In this document: one piece after another, positions 1 to 7,450 of the stretch
Layout of the letters: every line of letters begins with the position of its first letter
Numbering within the stretch: the stretch's first letter is position 1
Assembly: GCA_002348825.1 (NCBI GenBank)
Contig: DEBN01000143.1
Coordinates: 1 to 30,411, forward strand
Reading direction: 5' to 3'
Length of the DNA: 30,411 nucleotides
Origin: Gammaproteobacteria bacterium UBA2955
GTDB lineage: Bacteria > Pseudomonadota > Gammaproteobacteria > Pseudomonadales > Azotimanducaceae
The notes under the pieces: generated by a model
Databases searched by the model: none
What the model was told of the DNA's origin: nothing
What the model saw: the letters and a program-made list of their open reading frames with translations, nothing else
Made by a program: the position numbers and the translations under genes

Positions 1-21
1 CATTTTCCCTGAATAAGTAAT

Positions 22-50
22 AAAAAAGCCCTAATTAAAGGGCTTTTTAA
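22..50 (-). terminator. Rho-independent terminator after tRNA-Glu
   Basis: A perfect 10-bp stem (23-32 with 39-48, loop AATTAA) has GCCCT/AGGGC at its core and is flanked by an A-run on one side and a T-run on the other. Read on the minus strand it ends in a U-tract just after the tRNA 3' end, so it should end the tRNA transcript. Its symmetry means it could also stop transcription entering from the left on the plus strand. Confidence 0.85.
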
Positions 51-55
51 GAAAT

Positions 56-131
<76 letters not shown>

Positions 132-192
132 GCAGATTCCTCGAGCGTCCACCGCTGTTTTCGTTCTGCGCCGGACGACCGAGAAGCCGCGC

Positions 193-221
193 ATTCTATG
201 AACGGCTATGCGTACAGTCAA
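193..221 (-). promoter_or_regulatory. Sigma70 promoter of tRNA-Glu with GC-rich discriminator
   Basis: On the minus strand TTGACT (221-216) is followed by a 17-bp spacer and TAGAAT (198-193). The bases just after the -10 box read GCGCGGCT. Such a GC-rich discriminator is typical of stable-RNA promoters under stringent (ppGpp) control. It lies about 60 bp upstream of the mature tRNA 5' end and explains expression of the tRNA independently of the DUF481 gene that precedes it. Confidence 0.75.
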
Positions 222-272
222 GCCCAGCAACCCGCCGCACCCGCGACTATAAGATGCAGTGACGACTGACAA

Positions 273-1310
273 TCAAAACTTTAACCCCACTCCTAAGGTG
301 TAGGTGGTGTCGGTCTTTTTACTGCCCTGAGGAGGGTTGGTCTCATAATTTAAATCCGTGCGCAAAGCGGTATCTACCCGCGCGCTAAGCGCAAAACGAA
401 AACCCGTGCTCGACGTCAGCACCTGCCCGCGACCCTCAGAGGCGATCGCCAAAAGCGTCTGTCGATGAAACACTTCTACCCGCCGATCAAAAAAATAACG
501 CTGAAAATCGATGGCCCAACGGGCGGCCGGGTTAGTGCGGTCGACACCGTTAAGACGCTCCTGTACCGCACTTACCCCGACCTCGGTGGACAATACGCCA
601 CGCCGGCTATTGGCTAATTGAAACCCCAGACCTGCACCAATGGACAGCCGCTGGTCTATGTCTTTTAACTCGTCACGGAAATAATTGCCGTTCGCCGAGC
701 CATACCATTTTGGAGAAATAAACCGCTTAAAGCCGTAGGACAGGTCTACTTGATCCTTACTGGTGGTGCCTTCTGCTTTTTCGGTATTACGCAGCAATGT
801 CGCTAAGTGCTCCGAATTGGCGCGTTTCAAACGCGATTCTGCGAGCGTGTTAAAACTCTCGGTTGCAGAGTTACCAGAGGAAAAAACCGCAGATAAATCC
901 ACCCGAGATACCCAATCCAGAGGTAGCATCGCCACCACCCGTTGTACGCGATCGGCCGACTCAATCGAGGCGATATCCAACGGAGAAAACTCGTCAGGCT
1001 GCCCAACGCCCTGTTGCCCATCGAGTACCATCAGCTGACCTTGGCGCTCAAAGGCAGCACCGCGCAGATTATAGGCTCGATTGGTTTCGACATATTCCAC
1101 CAACCGCTGCTCTACCGACAGTAGCCCCGCGTAGACCGTTTCAAAAGCAACCTTTTGATCAGCAATCGAAATCAAAGTCCCGCTCAAACGGTCACCATTG
1201 TGCAATAAAAGGGTATCTGCACGAACGCTGCCAAGCATCGACAACAAAAGCAACGCCGCTAACTGAAGACTATGACGCCAGTGCATCGTCCGAGTAATTC
1301 CTATGACCAT
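273..1310 (-). CDS. DUF481 (YdiY-like) outer-membrane beta-barrel protein
   Basis: This 345-residue exported protein has an N-terminal signal peptide: a positive/hydrophobic stretch at residues 9-31 with likely cleavage after VRA. The N-terminal part (about 32-130) contains an LLLHNGDRLSGTL motif seen in DUF481 proteins. The C-terminal two thirds have alternating aromatic/polar beta-strands and finish in GVGLKF. A terminal aromatic residue is the usual BAM recognition feature of outer-membrane barrels. DUF481 proteins are predicted salt-induced outer-membrane proteins of unknown biochemical role. The gene is last of three minus-strand genes, 16 bp after the ATPase stop. The first ATG (1310) is used here. 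ATG at 1286 (MHWRHS) is an equally good start and has AGGAATT upstream. Confidence 0.8.
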   Translation of the reverse strand: MVIGITRTMHWRHSLQLAALLLLSMLGSVRADTLLLHNGDRLSGTLISIADQKVAFETVYAGLLSVEQRLVEYVETNRAYNLRGAAFERQGQLMVLDGQQGVGQPDEFSPLDIASIESADRVQRVVAMLPLDWVSRVDLSAVFSSGNSATESFNTLAESRLKRANSEHLATLLRNTEKAEGTTSKDQVDLSYGFKRFISPKWYGSANGNYFRDELKDIDQRLSIGAGLGFQLANSRRGVLSTEVGVSAVQERLNGVDRTNPAARWAIDFQRYFFDRRVEVFHRQTLLAIASEGRGQVLTSSTGFRFALSARVDTALRTDLNYETNPPQGSKKTDTTYTLGVGLKF

Positions 1311-1326
1311 GAACGAAATGTCCAGT

Positions 1327-2241
1327 TTAGAGGTTTAGATTGCCGCGACCCTGCAACAGTTGCTGACCCACCCAGTGGCGAGCAAAGTGCTGCGCCGTGC
1401 GCCCGCTGCGCACCCCTCGAGCCAACGCCCAGCGCAAAGCCGGGCCCCGATATTTCTCGAGTTCCAGCGCCCACGGCTGATCCCGGGCATCAAATTCGGC
1501 GGCAAGGGATGCAACCCAATGAGCGACCATGTCCAAGTAGGCCTCCTGTTTGAAGGGGTAAAACGACAGCCACAGACCGAATCGATCCGATAATGAAACT
1601 TTCTCTTCAGTAGCCTCAGACTGATGCAGTTCAGCATCAACCATGCGCGCTTGCTGATTGTCGCTCATCTGCTCTGGCAGCAAATGGCGACGGTTCGAGG
1701 TAGCGTAAATCACCACATTGGACGCCGCTGCAAACACCGAACCCTCTAAGGCGCTTTTAAGCACTTTGTAGGACGGGTCATTGGCTTCGAAAGAAAGGTC
1801 ATCGCAAAACACGATGAACTTATAGGGTTGGTCCGCAAGTTGCCGCACCACTTTGTTCAGATCGGCCAACGCGTCTTTGCCAATTTCTACTACACGCAGT
1901 CCCTGTCCGAAAAACTCCTGTACTAAGGCGGCAATAAGAGAGGATTTGCCCGTGCCACGAGTGCCCCAGAGCAACGCGTTGTTGGCCGGATAACCTGCAA
2001 TGAACTGGCGCGTGTTGGCTACCAAGCGCTGTTTTTGTTGGTCTATATGTAACAAATCCTCCAGCCGAGCACCGGCTACCCGCGTTACGCCATGCAACTG
2101 ACCGTGCCAGCGCTCAGACAGCCAAACGGCTGCCGAGGACTCTGCCCAATCAACTTGCCGGGAAATGGGCAGCAGCGACAGCCCGCGTTGAGCTAGTTCA
2201 AGAAAAACCGACTCGTTGGATTGCTGGTTGCGTTTGCTCAA
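1327..2241 (-). CDS. DUF815 family AAA+ ATPase
   Basis: This 304-residue P-loop ATPase has Walker A GTRGTGKSS at residues 93-101 (Lys99) and a Walker B-like hydrophobic strand ending in Asp147-Asp148 (FIVFCDDLSFE). A later ATSNRRHL segment fits sensor 1. The arrangement matches DUF815/COG2607, a widespread bacterial AAA+ family of poorly known function. No signal peptide or membrane segment is visible, so it should act in the cytoplasm. It lies 12 bp after the small membrane-anchored gene and 16 bp before the DUF481 gene, all in the same direction, which suggests one transcript. Family assignment is strong. A specific substrate cannot be given. Confidence 0.88.
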   Translation of the reverse strand: MSKRNQQSNESVFLELAQRGLSLLPISRQVDWAESSAAVWLSERWHGQLHGVTRVAGARLEDLLHIDQQKQRLVANTRQFIAGYPANNALLWGTRGTGKSSLIAALVQEFFGQGLRVVEIGKDALADLNKVVRQLADQPYKFIVFCDDLSFEANDPSYKVLKSALEGSVFAAASNVVIYATSNRRHLLPEQMSDNQQARMVDAELHQSEATEEKVSLSDRFGLWLSFYPFKQEAYLDMVAHWVASLAAEFDARDQPWALELEKYRGPALRWALARGVRSGRTAQHFARHWVGQQLLQGRGNLNL

Positions 2242-2253
2242 ACCATTGCCTTA

Positions 2254-2652
2254 CTAGTCTCGGGGAGGCCGCTGCATGCTAACGACGTTATCGGCTTGTT
2301 TGTGGAACAGTCGAGCCTCGCCCCCGGCCGCCTGCAAACTGATTTGTCCCGGCTTGAACAGGCGTAGAACAAACACTTCGACCTCGCCCTGTTCAGGCGT
2401 TAAAAGCAATTGATCACCCTGAAACCGCCACTGGCCGCGTCGCTCACGCTCGCCTTCGAGCAACCGATAGTCGCCCGTCGCAATGCCTCCCAATAACCGC
2501 AGTTCGCGCGGTATTCGCGACGAGCCAGAGTCTTGTTCATGCCACAGACCGGGCAAGTCGATCTCACGCACCCAGCGCAGCCGCGCCCGACGGTTCATCT
2601 GCAAATAAACGAACACCAGAACAATGACAATGGTTGTTACTAGTAGCGGCAT
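2254..2652 (-). CDS. Small membrane-anchored hypothetical protein
   Basis: The product is 132 residues. Residues 1-18 form one hydrophobic segment followed by NRRARLR, as expected for an N-in/C-out or N-out/C-in single-pass anchor by the positive-inside rule. The rest (about 30-132) is a soluble domain rich in short beta-like stretches (GQWRFQGDQLLLTPEQGEV), Arg and Gln. I recognise no catalytic motif. It is the first gene of the unit with the DUF815 ATPase, 12 bp upstream of it, so the two may share a role at the membrane. This is inferred from position only. Confidence 0.65.
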   Translation of the reverse strand: MPLLVTTIVIVLVFVYLQMNRRARLRWVREIDLPGLWHEQDSGSSRIPRELRLLGGIATGDYRLLEGERERRGQWRFQGDQLLLTPEQGEVEVFVLRLFKPGQISLQAAGGEARLFHKQADNVVSMQRPPRD

Positions 2653-2781
2653 AACATTAAGGCGACGGGGGTTTCAGCGAATACTCTTACCGGCGCAGTT
2701 TGCCATAGGCTGGTACATAAGCGAACATCAACCGCTTGCGCGAATAGTTACGCATGCTTGCGAGGGGAAACAGGAGACCGT
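2653..2781. other. Divergent intergenic region between two operons
   Basis: These 129 bp separate the minus-strand DUF815 unit from the plus-strand LLM gene, so they should hold two divergent promoters. I see only weak candidates: on minus TTGATG with an 18-bp spacer to TATGGC, and on plus TTGCCA near 2700. No clear palindrome or riboswitch-like structure is visible. An AGGAG ribosome site at 2772-2776 fixes the LLM start. Confidence 0.4.
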
Positions 2782-3678
2782 ATGCGATTTAGCTTTTGGC
2801 CTAATCCGAGCCAGACCTATGCCGACGTCAGACAGCTTGCAATGCATGTTGAACAAACCGGTTGGGACGGCTTTTGGTACGCCGATCATTTTATGCCCAA
2901 CGCCCCGGATACCCATGTGCCGTGGCCAGAAGCCTGGATCACGCTAGCGGCAATCGGTGCTGAGGTTCCGCGCTTGCGTATCGGCACACTGGTCACCGGC
3001 AACACCTATCGACACCCCGCGGTACTGGCGAAAATGGCAGTGACCCTCGACCACATTACCCAAGGGCGGGTGGTTTTAGGCCTTGGAAGCGGCTGGCAGG
3101 AAAATGAACACCAACACTACGGTATAGAATTCGGCAGCGTCGGTGAGCGTCTGGAAAAACTCGACGAGGCCTGTCACGTTATTAAGGCGCTGCTGACAAA
3201 GCGCCAAAGCAACTACAACGGCAAGTACTATCAGCTCGACAACGCCACATTAGAACCAAAGCCGCTGCACCAAAAGCTGCCGCTGATGATCGGTGGCGGC
3301 GGCGAAAGGGTAACGCTGCGTATCACTGCAGAACATGCGGACGAATGGAACGTTTGGGGTACAGTAGACACGCTACAGCATAAAATGCGCATTCTCGACC
3401 AACACTGTGCCGATCTGGGTCGTGACCCTAAGTCCATCCAACGCTCTGCGGTAGCGCTACTGTTTATGAGCGAGGACGACAAAATATTGGAGCAGGCACG
3501 CGCCAACGCCGCTCAGCGGCCCTCCATCATCGGCACGCCGGATGCAGTACGAGATATCATTCATGCCTATGCCGAAGCCGGGGTCGATGAACTGATCGTG
3601 CCTGACTTCACGCTGGGATCCACGTCGACAAAGCTGAAAACTCTCGACACGTTTATTCAACATGTAGCAGGGCGCTAA
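2782..3678 (+). CDS. LLM-class (luciferase-like) oxidoreductase, F420-type subfamily
   Basis: This 298-residue bacterial luciferase-fold (TIM barrel) oxidoreductase starts MRFSFWPNPS. The family features are GFWYADHF at the end of strand 2, GTLVTGNTYRHPA, RVVLGLGSGW, and the KLPLMIGGGGER loop before the last third. The sequence resembles the TIGR03560-type group annotated as F420-dependent, but reading cannot distinguish F420 from FMN. I chose ATG 2782 because AGGAG sits 5 bp upstream. ATG 2758 has no ribosome site. It opens a plus-strand run with Nudix, hydratase, thiolase and dehydrogenase genes and probably acts on a substrate of that pathway. Confidence 0.88.
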   Translation: MRFSFWPNPSQTYADVRQLAMHVEQTGWDGFWYADHFMPNAPDTHVPWPEAWITLAAIGAEVPRLRIGTLVTGNTYRHPAVLAKMAVTLDHITQGRVVLGLGSGWQENEHQHYGIEFGSVGERLEKLDEACHVIKALLTKRQSNYNGKYYQLDNATLEPKPLHQKLPLMIGGGGERVTLRITAEHADEWNVWGTVDTLQHKMRILDQHCADLGRDPKSIQRSAVALLFMSEDDKILEQARANAAQRPSIIGTPDAVRDIIHAYAEAGVDELIVPDFTLGSTSTKLKTLDTFIQHVAGR

Positions 3679-3719
3679 GCGGCTCCTTGACACACCACCC
3701 ATCCGTTAGGACTCCAACT

Positions 3720-4517
3720 ATGAGCGAAAAAACCACCCCACCGGACCCGAAACCCGCGGCAACCATTTTACTGTTGCGCGAAGGCAGCGCCGGCATGGAA
3801 GTATTCATGGTGGTACGCCATCATCAAATCGATTTTGCTTCGGGCGCACTGGTATTCCCCGGCGGCAAAGCCGATCCTCAGGACTTCGACGATGCGTTGA
3901 TTCCGTTCCTGAGTGGTCAACACGACGATGCCGACATGCGCGCAGCGCAGGTCAGCGCGATCCGCGAGGCATTCGAAGAATGCGGTATTCTGTTGGCTCG
4001 CGAGCACGGCTCGGCTGACATAATTAGCGGCGAACGCTTGGCCAAATTGCAGGAATTTCGGGAGCCCATGAACAGCGGCGAAGTGAGCCTGATCGACTTC
4101 CTGCGACAACAGCAACTGCAACTGGCCTGCGATCAACTTATCCATTTTGCCCATTGGATCACGCCACCTATGATGCCCAAACGGTTCGATACGCACTTTT
4201 ACCTCGCTATCGCGCCTGCAGATCATGTTGCATTGCATGATGGCTACGAATCAGTCGACTCGATCTGGATAGCACCAGGCACTGCCGTGGCACAAGCCAA
4301 ATCAGGGCAGCGGACAGTAATATTCCCAACCCTGCGGAATCTGGAAAAGCTAGCCACCGCGAGCAGCGTAGGAGAGGCTTTGGATAACGCCAGAGCTTCC
4401 AGCATAGTTCCCGTTTTACCCTGGACAGAGCAACGCGAAGATGGCCAATATTTGTGTATCCCGACCGAGGCCGGTTACGCCATAAGTGAGGAAAAAATGC
4501 CCGAGCGCGGCGCCTAG
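3720..4517 (+). CDS. Nudix hydrolase with long insert in Nudix box (NUDT19/CoA-pyrophosphatase-like)
   Basis: The product is 265 residues. The Nudix box is split: PGGK lies at residues 47-50 and REAFEECG at 82-89, about 20 residues further apart than in the canonical GX5EX7REUXEEXGU motif. An inserted Nudix box is known in NUDT19-type enzymes, which hydrolyse CoA and acyl-CoA to phosphopantetheine derivatives and 3',5'-ADP. A CoA-related substrate would fit the neighbouring hydratase, thiolase and acyl-CoA dehydrogenase genes, but this is inference. The start is ATG 3720 with TTAGGA upstream; an in-frame ATG at 3687 sits only 9 bp after the LLM stop and has no ribosome site. The gene lies about 40 bp after the LLM gene. 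Confidence 0.85.
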   Translation: MSEKTTPPDPKPAATILLLREGSAGMEVFMVVRHHQIDFASGALVFPGGKADPQDFDDALIPFLSGQHDDADMRAAQVSAIREAFEECGILLAREHGSADIISGERLAKLQEFREPMNSGEVSLIDFLRQQQLQLACDQLIHFAHWITPPMMPKRFDTHFYLAIAPADHVALHDGYESVDSIWIAPGTAVAQAKSGQRTVIFPTLRNLEKLATASSVGEALDNARASSIVPVLPWTEQREDGQYLCIPTEAGYAISEEKMPERGA

Positions 4518-4640
4518 CCGCCTATCCGGCTGACACCCGGCAGACCGTTATATTATCGTGCAGTACTGCCACTTGGAAAAAATTACCGAAGCACGCCACA
4601 CTATTAAATGCGTATCGAATCAAATGAAACTGGGGGAACC
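4518..4640 (+). other. Intergenic region before the hydratase gene
   Basis: These 123 bp contain a small AGCCG/CGGCT hairpin right after the Nudix stop, without a T-run, and an AT-rich TTATATTAT near 4550 that could be a -10 element. A GGGGGAA ribosome site precedes ATG 4641. An internal promoter for the hydratase-thiolase part is possible but not proven by the sequence. Confidence 0.35.
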
Positions 4641-5432
4641 ATGACCGATAACCAAATGCTTTATGCGGTGGAGGACCACGTCGCGACCATTACCTTTAAC
4701 AGGCCGGATCAGCAAAATACGATCTCAGGCAGTATGCTAAAGCGATTTAGCGAACTCTTGTTGGAGGCGGATTCCGATACAGACGTACGCGCCATCATCA
4801 TTACCGGCAGCGGCAAATTCTTCTGCGCCGGTCTCGACCTGCGCGGCAGCGACATAACCGACAATCTCTCATCCGAGCGCTCGACACCAACAACGTTGGA
4901 CCTGAAGAACACACCCCCAACGGTGCTTCACAATCTCGACACGCCAACAATCGCCGCCCTCAATGGTTCGGCGGCGGGTTACGGCATGGATCTGGCTTTG
5001 GGCTGCGATATTCGCATTATGGCAGACAACGCAAAACTCGCCGCAGCCTTCACCGCCCGAGGCGTTGTTCCGGAATCTGGCGGCACCTGGATCTTGCCAC
5101 GCCTGATTGGTTGGTCGCGCGCCAGCGAAATTATCTTTACCGGTAAAACTTTAAGCGCTGCAGAGTGCGAGGAAATGGGGCTGGTTTCGCACGTGGTGAA
5201 CAATAACGAGGTTGGCGAACGCGCCTCAACTATGGCGCAGCAGATCGCCGGGCGCGCACCCTTGGCGGTTCAGGCGTCAAAGCGCATGATGCGCATGGGC
5301 ATGAACGAAACGTTCAATGACCACGTGCACCACGTGTTTTTGCAGCTGTTACCGCTGTTTCAATCGAAAGATTTCGCCGAAGGCATGGCCTCATTTATGG
5401 AAAAACGCGACGCCGAATTCAAAGGCCGGTAA
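4641..5432 (+). CDS. Enoyl-CoA hydratase/isomerase (crotonase family)
   Basis: This 263-residue crotonase-fold enzyme would hydrate or isomerise an enoyl-CoA. The CoA-binding/oxyanion segment FFCAGLDL is at residues 60-67 and the second oxyanion loop GSAAGYGMDLALGCD is at 109-123. Glu145 in VVPESGGTW matches catalytic Glu164 of rat crotonase. The position of the other catalytic Glu (Glu144 in rat) holds Asp117, as in several hydratase/isomerase paralogues, so the reaction could be hydration or isomerisation. ATG 4641 is chosen over ATG 4608 because GGGGGAA precedes it. It lies 35 bp before the thiolase gene and probably acts in the same beta-oxidation-like pathway. Confidence 0.92.
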   Translation: MTDNQMLYAVEDHVATITFNRPDQQNTISGSMLKRFSELLLEADSDTDVRAIIITGSGKFFCAGLDLRGSDITDNLSSERSTPTTLDLKNTPPTVLHNLDTPTIAALNGSAAGYGMDLALGCDIRIMADNAKLAAAFTARGVVPESGGTWILPRLIGWSRASEIIFTGKTLSAAECEEMGLVSHVVNNNEVGERASTMAQQIAGRAPLAVQASKRMMRMGMNETFNDHVHHVFLQLLPLFQSKDFAEGMASFMEKRDAEFKGR

Positions 5433-5467
5433 CGGCTATCAAAGACCGACAATTAAAAGGAGTTGTT

Positions 5468-6706
5468 ATGACAGATGCATACATTATTGACGCCGCACGA
5501 ACACCCCGAGGCATTGGCAAACTCGGCAAGGGTTCGCTGTCGGAATTTCACCCCAGTCGGTTGCTGGCTAAAGTGTTTGAGGGAATCGAGCAACGTAACG
5601 GCCTTAACACCGCCGAAATCGATGACGTCGTGGTGGGCTGCAGTTCTCAGGTGGGCAAGCAAGGTTCCTGCATAGGCCGGATGGCCGCCTTGGATGCTGG
5701 CTGGGATACCTCGGCCTCTGCGGTAACACTGGACCGTTTTTGCGGGTCGGGCATTACCTCGGTAAATCTCGCGGCCGCCAACATCATGAGTGGCATGGAT
5801 GACCTTTGTGTCGCTGGCGGCGTGGAAATGATGTCTTATACCGCCACGTTGATGCCTGAAAACAACAACCGCACCGTGGACGGCGGTAATCTGCACCTGC
5901 GCGATTTACACCCACAGCCGCATCAAGGCGTATGCGCTGACATTATCGCCACGCTCGAAGGCTTCAGCCGCGAAGAACTCGATGCACTGGCGGTGGAAAG
6001 CCAAAACCGCGCTCAGCACGCCATGGCTAACGGGCATTTCGATCGCAGCTTGATCGCGGTAACCAACGATGATGGCACCACCGCACTCGACCGCGAAGAG
6101 TTTCCGCGCCCAGGCACTACCCTTGAGACGCTGGCGAGTCTGCCAACCGTGTTTTCGCAATTTATGCAGGCCCCGGTCGACGACGGTGGTGAAACCTTCG
6201 CGCAGCTTGTGGCTCGGCGTTACCCAGAGCTCGCGATCAATCATGTGCACCACGCAGGCAACAGCTCTGGTGTAGTCGACGGCGCCGCTGCATTGATTTT
6301 GAGCAATAAGGCCTACGCCGATAAAGCCGGCTGGAAACCCCGCGCGCGCATTGTGGCCATGGCAACCGTGGGCGGCGACCCCACCTTGATGCTGAACGAG
6401 CCGGTACCCGCTGCACAAAAAGCGTTGGCGCGAGCGGGCATGACCACAGACGATATCGACCTGTTCGAAATCAACGAGGCGTTCTCTGTTGTCGCTGCGA
6501 AGTTCATACGCGACCTTGCCTTGGACCCAGCAAAGGTCAACGTTAACGGTGGCGCAATGGCATTGGGGCACCCTATAGCGGCAACCGGTTCGATATTAAT
6601 CGGCACCGTGTTGGACGAGCTGGAACGTCGAGACCTCAATACCGGGCTCGTGACCATGTGCACAGGCGGTGGCATGGCGCCCGCGATTATCATTGAGCGC
6701 GTATAA
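5468..6706 (+). CDS. Degradative thiolase (acetyl-CoA C-acyltransferase)
   Basis: This 412-residue thiolase cleaves 3-oxoacyl-CoA with CoA. All catalytic residues are visible: nucleophile Cys92 in DRFCGSG, His368 in MALGHPIAATG, and Cys398 in MCTGGGMAPA. NEAFSVVAAKF supports the active-site loop. The AAGGAG ribosome site just before ATG 5468 makes the start secure. The length suits type I degradative thiolases more than short biosynthetic ones. It follows the hydratase by 35 bp and overlaps the possible start of the lipoprotein gene, so these are likely cotranscribed. The natural chain or ring substrate cannot be read from the sequence. Confidence 0.95.
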   Translation: MTDAYIIDAARTPRGIGKLGKGSLSEFHPSRLLAKVFEGIEQRNGLNTAEIDDVVVGCSSQVGKQGSCIGRMAALDAGWDTSASAVTLDRFCGSGITSVNLAAANIMSGMDDLCVAGGVEMMSYTATLMPENNNRTVDGGNLHLRDLHPQPHQGVCADIIATLEGFSREELDALAVESQNRAQHAMANGHFDRSLIAVTNDDGTTALDREEFPRPGTTLETLASLPTVFSQFMQAPVDDGGETFAQLVARRYPELAINHVHHAGNSSGVVDGAAALILSNKAYADKAGWKPRARIVAMATVGGDPTLMLNEPVPAAQKALARAGMTTDDIDLFEINEAFSVVAAKFIRDLALDPAKVNVNGGAMALGHPIAATGSILIGTVLDELERRDLNTGLVTMCTGGGMAPAIIIERV

Positions 6707-7403
6707 CAGCCTAACCCGCTCGCTGATGTTAGCCGCCTGCCTTTTGGCAGGTGGCTGTGGTGATGCAGAAAAGCAGACTCTGGCTGACGCGGAGCGTTTT
6801 CTTCAACAGTGGCTTAACACCAGCTACGAAGAGCAACCAGCGAGTTGCCATGCCTTCGGCTTGTTGATGTTTACAGCCGCCTCGTGCGCGGACATGCAAC
6901 AGCACGCGTCCCTAGTCGCGCCACAGAGCCGCTTGCGTGAACGTATCCAAACACTTGAGTGTTTCGGCGAGGGTGCCCAGAGGGTGTGCGGGGAATTCGT
7001 GGAAATCTGGTATCAAAGCCAAGACAGACTTGGACGTGAGATAAAAGAAGGTGCCGTGGTTAAACGAGATGACGGCTTGTTCCGGTTGTACTGGTACCGT
7101 TCCGATCTGCTGTTCACCACTTTGGCAAACCGCGCCGAAGCGGCAGAACAACTCAATGATCGAGCCGACCACGAGCATGCTCGCGTGCAAGCCGCATACA
7201 ACGAACTGATCAACAGCCACGCAGAATTGTATGCCTATCCTCCCTGCCTGGACGATGTAAAAGCTTCGAGCTCGACAATGATCGGCTCACCATTCAAACT
7301 CGCCGCGGCCAACCCCGCCGAAATAGACCGCCGCGCAAGCGCTTGTTCGACCCAACTTTGCTTCGCCCTCATAGGCCAGAAAGTGGCAACGTTATGTCCG
7401 TAA
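6669..7403 (+). CDS. Cysteine-rich predicted lipoprotein, unknown function
   Basis: The product is up to 244 residues and unrecognised. An N-terminal export signal is followed by LLAGGCGD, a plausible lipobox with the lipidated Cys at residue 30 of the longest frame. The mature part carries about nine more Cys, several near the C-terminus (SACSTQLC, TLCP), suggesting disulfides and a periplasmic location. The start is uncertain. GTG 6669 overlaps the thiolase end by 38 bp, TTG 6693 overlaps by 14 bp and gives a compact signal peptide, and ATG 6726 leaves almost no basic n-region. It sits between thiolase and dehydrogenase genes on the same strand, but no role in the pathway is evident. Confidence 0.65.
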   Translation: MAWRPRLSLSAYNSLTRSLMLAACLLAGGCGDAEKQTLADAERFLQQWLNTSYEEQPASCHAFGLLMFTAASCADMQQHASLVAPQSRLRERIQTLECFGEGAQRVCGEFVEIWYQSQDRLGREIKEGAVVKRDDGLFRLYWYRSDLLFTTLANRAEAAEQLNDRADHEHARVQAAYNELINSHAELYAYPPCLDDVKASSSTMIGSPFKLAAANPAEIDRRASACSTQLCFALIGQKVATLCP

Positions 7404-7450
7404 CACTCCTTCTAGGCCGTCGTTTAAGTTCACCCTGGATGCCTTAAGTC

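Noticed and set aside
863..1297. Open frame of 144 codons on the plus strand inside the DUF481 gene
   Set aside because: It is antisense to a gene with a clear signal peptide and barrel pattern, has no ribosome site and shows Arg/Pro-rich shadow composition.
5906..6571. Open frame of 221 codons on the minus strand inside the thiolase gene
   Set aside because: The thiolase frame carries all catalytic motifs. The antisense protein shows no domain and lacks a ribosome site.
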